A stretch of DNA of 29,707 nt from JABDAD01 sp964409695 (GTDB lineage: Bacteria > Pseudomonadota > Alphaproteobacteria > Rickettsiales > Rickettsiaceae): assembly GCA_964409695.1 (NCBI GenBank), contig CAYPDX010000010.1, positions 1-29,707 on the forward strand. Reading direction: 5' to 3'. Shown piece after piece: positions 25,651 to 29,707 of this stretch. A model generated the notes under the pieces. That model was not told the DNA's origin. It made no database searches and saw only the letters and a program-made list of their open reading frames with translations. Every line of letters begins with the position of its first letter. Positions within the stretch are counted from its first letter, which is position 1. The position numbers and the translations under genes are program-made.

Positions 25651-25660
25651 GCGAGTTCCT

Positions 25661-26929
25661 ATGGATAGTATAATAGTAAATGGTGGGAACAAGTTATATG
25701 GAAATATTAAGGTAAGCGGCGCAAAAAATGCCGCTCTTCCAATAATGGCAGCTTCCTTACTCACCGCAGATAAAATAATCCTAAAAAATGTTCCAAGATT
25801 AGTTGATATTAAAACAATGCAAGAATTGTTGAATAATCACGGCGCTTCATGCGATTGGACTTCTAATAATGAATTAGAAATTTGCGCAGAAAATATCACG
25901 AGCAAAGTTGCTCCTTACGATATTGTAAAAAAAATGCGTGCTTCTATTTGGGTCCTAGGCCCACTTCTTGCAAGATTTGGGTATGCTGAAGTCTCTATGC
26001 CAGGAGGCTGCGCTATTGGCGCGCGAATGGTAGATCAACATATTGAAGTTATAAAAGCATTAGGCGCTACAGTCAAAATGAAGAAAGGCTATATTATTGC
26101 AAAATCAGAAAATAGGCTTAAGGGCACACATTTTAATTTTGCAAAAATATCAGTCGGCGCAACAATAAACGGAATTCTTGCAGCATCACTTGCTGACGGT
26201 CAAACGGTACTTTCAAACTGCGCTTCTGAACCAGAGATTATCGATTTATGCAATATGCTAAATGGGATGGGCTCAAAAATTTCAGGAATTGGCACACAGA
26301 AACTAACAATAGAAGGTTGCATAGAATTGCACGGTACTACTCATACTTTAATTGGTGATCGTATTGAAGCAGGTACATTTTTATGCGCTATCGGACTTGT
26401 AGGTGGTGAAATTACACTCGATGGTATCGATTATAATATCATAGAAAATACAGTTTTGCAGCTTACCCAAACAGGTATGAATATCAAAATAAATAAAGAT
26501 GGCTCAATAATAGCTAAATCAGATAAAATAAAATCAGTCGATATGAAAACAGAAGCTTATCCAGGATTTGCAACTGATCTACAAGCTCAATATATGACAT
26601 TAATGACTCAAGGTGATGATACGTCAGTAATAGCCGAAAATATTTTCGAAAATAGATTTATGCATGTACCGGAGCTTTGTAGGATGGGAGCAAATATTGC
26701 AATAGAAGGGCATACAGCAATAGTTAGAGGTACTGATGAATTAAATGGCGCAGAAGTGATGGCAAGTGACTTACGAGCATCTGTATCACTTATTATAGCA
26801 GGGCTTTCAGCTAAGGGCGAAACTAAGGTCCGCAGAGTATATCATCTTGATAGAGGATATGAAAATCTAGAGAAAAAACTACAAAATTGCGGTGCTAATT
26901 TAGAAAGAATACATGGCGATAAAGTATGA
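25661..26929 (+). CDS. murA: UDP-N-acetylglucosamine 1-carboxyvinyltransferase
   Basis: MurA transfers enolpyruvate from phosphoenolpyruvate to UDP-GlcNAc, the first committed step of peptidoglycan synthesis. The 422-aa protein has K22/N23 in SGAKNAALP and the catalytic loop PGGCAIG with Cys117, so it has the fosfomycin-target Cys rather than the Asp of resistant forms. Conserved GDRIEAGTF and YPGFATDLQAQ segments are present, as is the C-terminal DLRASVSLIIAGL. It overlaps hslO by 4 nt (ATGA). Confidence 0.97.
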   Translation: MDSIIVNGGNKLYGNIKVSGAKNAALPIMAASLLTADKIILKNVPRLVDIKTMQELLNNHGASCDWTSNNELEICAENITSKVAPYDIVKKMRASIWVLGPLLARFGYAEVSMPGGCAIGARMVDQHIEVIKALGATVKMKKGYIIAKSENRLKGTHFNFAKISVGATINGILAASLADGQTVLSNCASEPEIIDLCNMLNGMGSKISGIGTQKLTIEGCIELHGTTHTLIGDRIEAGTFLCAIGLVGGEITLDGIDYNIIENTVLQLTQTGMNIKINKDGSIIAKSDKIKSVDMKTEAYPGFATDLQAQYMTLMTQGDDTSVIAENIFENRFMHVPELCRMGANIAIEGHTAIVRGTDELNGAEVMASDLRASVSLIIAGLSAKGETKVRRVYHLDRGYENLEKKLQNCGANLERIHGDKV

Positions 26930-27753
26930 CCCACAGCGATTTCATCATCCCATTCATGATATCAAGCGGTTCTGCAAATGGTAGAATTGTAAATTTAGAA
27001 GATTCGATTACTCAAATTCTGCAACAGCATGAATATCCAATTAATGTCTCCAATTTACTATCCGAACTTCTTGCTATGAGCTGCTTACTAGGCTCTAGCC
27101 TTAAAAATGATGGATTAATTACATGCCAAATTCAAAGTGATGATGCACCCATTAAATTTCTCGTCGCTGAATATAGTTATGGAGGAGACATCAGAGGTCA
27201 TGCAGGCTTCGATAAAGATAATAAAAATATAAGAAATGCTGGTTTTTCTGAACTTGTTGGTAAAAGTAAATTACTTGTGACAGTAGAGTCTGGAAATGAA
27301 AAATACCAAGGTATTATTGATTTATCCGCAGGCAACCTTACAAAATCATTTGAAAAATATCTTGAAAAATCAGAACAGATCAAGTCTTTAGTTAGAATTT
27401 CAACAAAAACAGAAAATAATCAAATAACTCGATGCCAAGGGATTATCTTAAGGAAAATGCCAGGAACAAAGCACGAAATTGAAGAAGATTGGGAAAGATT
27501 CGAACATTTTATAAACACGGTTTCAGAGAAAGAATTGGCTGAAACTCCGGCAGAGATACTTCTGCATAATCTATTCCATGCTGATGAAGTTCTAACATAC
27601 GAAGAAATCAAAATTAAGTTTCAATGCAGATGTAATAGAGAAAAAATGGAAAAAGCAATTGAAGCTATTCCAATGAACGAACGCGGAACATTAATGGTTG
27701 ACGGAAAAATTTTAGTTAAATGCGAATTTTGTAGTAAAATAGAAGGATTTTGA
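26926..27753 (+). CDS. hslO: Redox-regulated chaperone Hsp33
   Basis: Hsp33 is a holdase switched on by oxidation of four zinc-bound cysteines. The 275-aa product has the N-terminal core (about 1-180, including LLAMSCLLGSSLK). The C-terminal redox switch keeps all four cysteines: C234-x-C236 and C266-x-x-C269. The start codon overlaps the murA stop, so translation is coupled. The C-terminus ends six residues after the last Cys, so the switch domain is complete. Confidence 0.95.
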   Translation: MTHSDFIIPFMISSGSANGRIVNLEDSITQILQQHEYPINVSNLLSELLAMSCLLGSSLKNDGLITCQIQSDDAPIKFLVAEYSYGGDIRGHAGFDKDNKNIRNAGFSELVGKSKLLVTVESGNEKYQGIIDLSAGNLTKSFEKYLEKSEQIKSLVRISTKTENNQITRCQGIILRKMPGTKHEIEEDWERFEHFINTVSEKELAETPAEILLHNLFHADEVLTYEEIKIKFQCRCNREKMEKAIEAIPMNERGTLMVDGKILVKCEFCSKIEGF

Positions 27754-27801
27754 TGAGAAATAATTAGAAAATTAGACCTCATTTAAAATTGAATTTATAA
27801 C

Positions 27802-27830
27802 TGGAAATTTTTATTAGCACTTACTATACT
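27802..27830 (+). promoter_or_regulatory. Putative promoter of ftsZ
   Basis: TGGAAA (27802-27807) and TATACT (27825-27830), spacing 17 bp, in the 122-bp hslO-ftsZ gap, 45 bp before the ftsZ ATG. The -35 is weak, the -10 good. Confidence 0.45.
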
Positions 27831-27875
27831 AACTCGGATAGGATAATCACTAAAAATACAATTTGGTAAGAAAAC

Positions 27876-29237
27876 ATGTCACTAAGCCTAAAATTACCTG
27901 ATGAAATAATATTAAAACCTACAATCACAGTTATTGGCGTCGGTGGAGCCGGTGGAAATGCTGTTAATAATATGATAAAAGCAAATTTGCAGGGCGCAAA
28001 TTTTGTTGTAGCAAATACAGACGCGCAAGCACTTGAACACGCGCTTGCTGGTAATAAAATTCAGCTAGGAGTATCAACAACTCGTGGCCTCGGTGCTGGA
28101 GCTTCTCCAGATGTTGGTATGGCTGCTGCTATTGAATCTGAAGATCAAATAAAGGAATTATTGCACGGAAGCAACATGGTATTTATCACAGCTGGAATGG
28201 GCGGTGGCACGGGAACTGGCGCTGCTCCTGTTATTGCAAAAATTGCAAGAGAGCTAGGAATACTTACAGTTGCCGTTGTGACAAAACCATTTCATTTTGA
28301 AGGACAATATAGAATGAAGCTTGCAGAGCATGGTCTCGAAGAGCTCCAAAAAAATGTAGATACTCTAATAGTTATTCCAAACCAAAATCTATTTCATATC
28401 GCAAATGAAAGAACAACATTTGCTGATGCGTTCAAAATGGCTGATGATGTTCTCCATGCAGGTGTACGTGGGATTACTGATTTGATGATTATGCCAGGTC
28501 TCATTAATCTTGATTTTGCTGACATTAGAGCCGTTATGAGCGAAATGGGCAAGGCCATGATGGGCACAGGCGAGGCTTCAGGTGATGAAGATAGAGCAAT
28601 ACGCGCTGCAGAGGCAGCTATTTCAAACCCATTACTTGACCATAGATCAATTCGTGGAGCTAGAGGCGTACTGATAAATATAACAGGCGGCATGGACATG
28701 ACATTGTTTGAAGTTGATGCAGCAGCCAATAGAATAAGAGAAGAAATAGGCGACGATACTCATGCAAATATTATTTTCGGCTCCACTTTTAACAAGGATC
28801 TAGATGGTATTATTAGAGTTTCAGTAGTAGCAACAGGAATTGATGCAGAAGGGCCAAAAACTTACAAACCTTATGTTTCCACCATAGTCCAAGAAGAAAC
28901 TCCAGAAACAATTCAAGAAGAGATCTCGTTAGAAGAAGAATATAAAGGTGAAACTACAGATTCTCAGCAACCATCACAGGCAGTAAATAGCCAGGTTCAA
29001 TTAGAAATGGCGATAAGTGAAGATGAGCCAAGAATAATTTCTCCGATAATTCCTGAAAAACATGAAAGGGAGGTTGAAAAACCAAGAGTGTCTATTTTTA
29101 GTAAAGTAATGAACTCGCTAAAAAATCATTCATCTTCAAATACTAAAAGTCATCTTGTACCAAAAGGTGATAGGGTTGTGCCTATAGAAGAGGCACCGGA
29201 TATATATGATGTGCCTGCATTCCTCAGAAGGAAGTAG
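27876..29237 (+). CDS. ftsZ: Cell division protein FtsZ
   Basis: FtsZ is the tubulin-like GTPase that forms the division ring. The 453-aa protein has the nucleotide-binding GVGGAGGNAVNNM, the tubulin signature GGGTGTG (109-115) and the T7 synergy loop NLDFADI (about 212-218), which supplies the Asp for GTP hydrolysis. After the globular core (about 1-320) comes a variable acidic linker. The C-terminal conserved peptide DVPAFLRR, which binds FtsA and other partners, is intact. It is not next to ftsQ or ftsA in this window. Repeat copy D and prfA follow. Confidence 0.97.
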   Translation: MSLSLKLPDEIILKPTITVIGVGGAGGNAVNNMIKANLQGANFVVANTDAQALEHALAGNKIQLGVSTTRGLGAGASPDVGMAAAIESEDQIKELLHGSNMVFITAGMGGGTGTGAAPVIAKIARELGILTVAVVTKPFHFEGQYRMKLAEHGLEELQKNVDTLIVIPNQNLFHIANERTTFADAFKMADDVLHAGVRGITDLMIMPGLINLDFADIRAVMSEMGKAMMGTGEASGDEDRAIRAAEAAISNPLLDHRSIRGARGVLINITGGMDMTLFEVDAAANRIREEIGDDTHANIIFGSTFNKDLDGIIRVSVVATGIDAEGPKTYKPYVSTIVQEETPETIQEEISLEEEYKGETTDSQQPSQAVNSQVQLEMAISEDEPRIISPIIPEKHEREVEKPRVSIFSKVMNSLKNHSSSNTKSHLVPKGDRVVPIEEAPDIYDVPAFLRRK

Positions 29238-29250
29238 TAAAAATATATAC

Positions 29251-29276
29251 CGTCACCCCGCACTTGATGCGGGATG
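29251..29276. repeat. Palindromic repeat, copy D (single arm)
   Basis: CGTCACCCCGCACTTGATG... contains a 6-bp hairpin CCCGCA (29257-29262) / TGCGGG (29268-29273) around CTTGA. It is the same unit as one arm of copies A-C, 13 bp after the ftsZ stop. No inverted partner is seen before prfA starts at 29304. Confidence 0.7.
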
Positions 29277-29303
29277 ATGGTTAACCAACCAAAAACAAAC
29301 CAT

Positions 29304-29707
29304 ATGTCTTTTTTAGAAAATTTGAAAAAAATTATCGTTAAACAGCAAGAAATCTCAGATAGATTAGCTGATGGTATTTCAGGCGATGAATTTGTCAAAC
29401 TTTCAAAAGAATATTCAGATCTTGAACCTATTGTAGAAAAAATAAACCTATATCAATCTGCAATGCAGGAACTTGCTAACTTAAAAGAAATGGTAGCGAC
29501 TGAAGAAAATCTTGAGCTCAAATCTATGGCTGAAGAAGAAATTTCAGATGTTGAGAACAAAGTTTCAAAACTAGAAAAAGATGTTAAACTTGCACTTCTT
29601 CCAGTAGATGAAGCTGATAAAAAAAATGCAATAATTGAAGTTAGAGCTGGCACTGGAGGCGAAGAGGCTGCGCTTTTTGCTGCCGTTTTATTTAACATGT
29701 ATCAGCG
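29304..29707 (+). CDS. prfA: Peptide chain release factor 1, N-terminal part (cut by window edge)
   Basis: RF1 recognises UAA/UAG stop codons and triggers release of the finished peptide. The ATG at 29304 gives 134 full codons up to the right edge. The N-terminal helical domain (1-105, with LSKEYSDLEPIV) is followed by the start of the core, IIEVRAGTGGEEAALFA, which is the RF1/RF2 signature. The spacing and the LLPVDEADKKNAIIE lead-in match RF1 rather than RF2. The stop-recognition PxT and catalytic GGQ motifs lie beyond the window. Confidence 0.92.
   Translation, partial: MSFLENLKKIIVKQQEISDRLADGISGDEFVKLSKEYSDLEPIVEKINLYQSAMQELANLKEMVATEENLELKSMAEEEISDVENKVSKLEKDVKLALLPVDEADKKNAIIEVRAGTGGEEAALFAAVLFNMYQ

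Noticed and set aside
1..29707. CRISPR array, transposon, prophage, toxin-antitoxin or defence system
   Set aside because: There are no regularly spaced direct repeats with spacers, and no transposase, integrase, phage or nuclease-immunity genes. The tandem repeat at 13753-13842 has no spacers and is coding.

Overview
The window is AT-rich bacterial chromosome made almost entirely of housekeeping genes. Gene content and sequence style point to an alphaproteobacterium, most likely an intracellular Rickettsiales-type organism. The reasons are strong A/T bias, a ProP-like MHS transporter, a SurA-like gene overlapping rsmA, RNase J, a monothiol glutaredoxin, and GC-rich palindromic repeats scattered between genes. 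Triosephosphate isomerase is present, which argues against Rickettsia itself and favours another family of the order. The placement is inference; no rRNA is in the window.

Layout. 1-454 (-): start of dapE, running off the left edge. 597-680 (+): tRNA-Leu(GAG) under a good promoter, followed by mgtE, then pyrH-frr. A 287-bp gap holds palindromic repeat copy A, followed by an orphan gene (3738-4583) with a tandemly duplicated glycine-rich N-terminus. Convergent to it is a minus-strand block: ppiD-like > lipB > cutA > dnaB > nagZ > MHS transporter (10858 down to 4682). Divergent from ppiD are tpiA and secG. Repeat copy B follows secG, then a large minus-strand orphan gene (12159-14459, 766 aa) driven by a perfect consensus promoter. 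Next on the plus strand come grxD, an ABC ATPase and rpsD. Repeat copy C follows rpsD, then a strong promoter with a terminator hairpin in the leader of rimP-nusA-infB-rbfA. A surA-like chaperone gene and rsmA follow, then RNase J-murA-hslO, ftsZ, single-arm repeat copy D, and the start of prfA, cut by the right edge.

How the genes work together. Much of the window serves ribosome and translation function: pyrH/frr, rpsD, rimP/nusA/infB/rbfA, rsmA and prfA. Envelope growth and division are served by dapE, nagZ, murA and ftsZ, consistent with a cell that makes and recycles peptidoglycan. Protein export and envelope folding are served by secG, the PpiD-like protein, the SurA-like protein and Hsp33.

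The parts not explained by housekeeping are the two orphan proteins, the related repeat elements beside both of them, the rimP leader attenuator, and a 33-nt sequence shared by the rimP and RNase J upstream regions. I see no CRISPR array, no transposase, no phage genes and no clear defence system.
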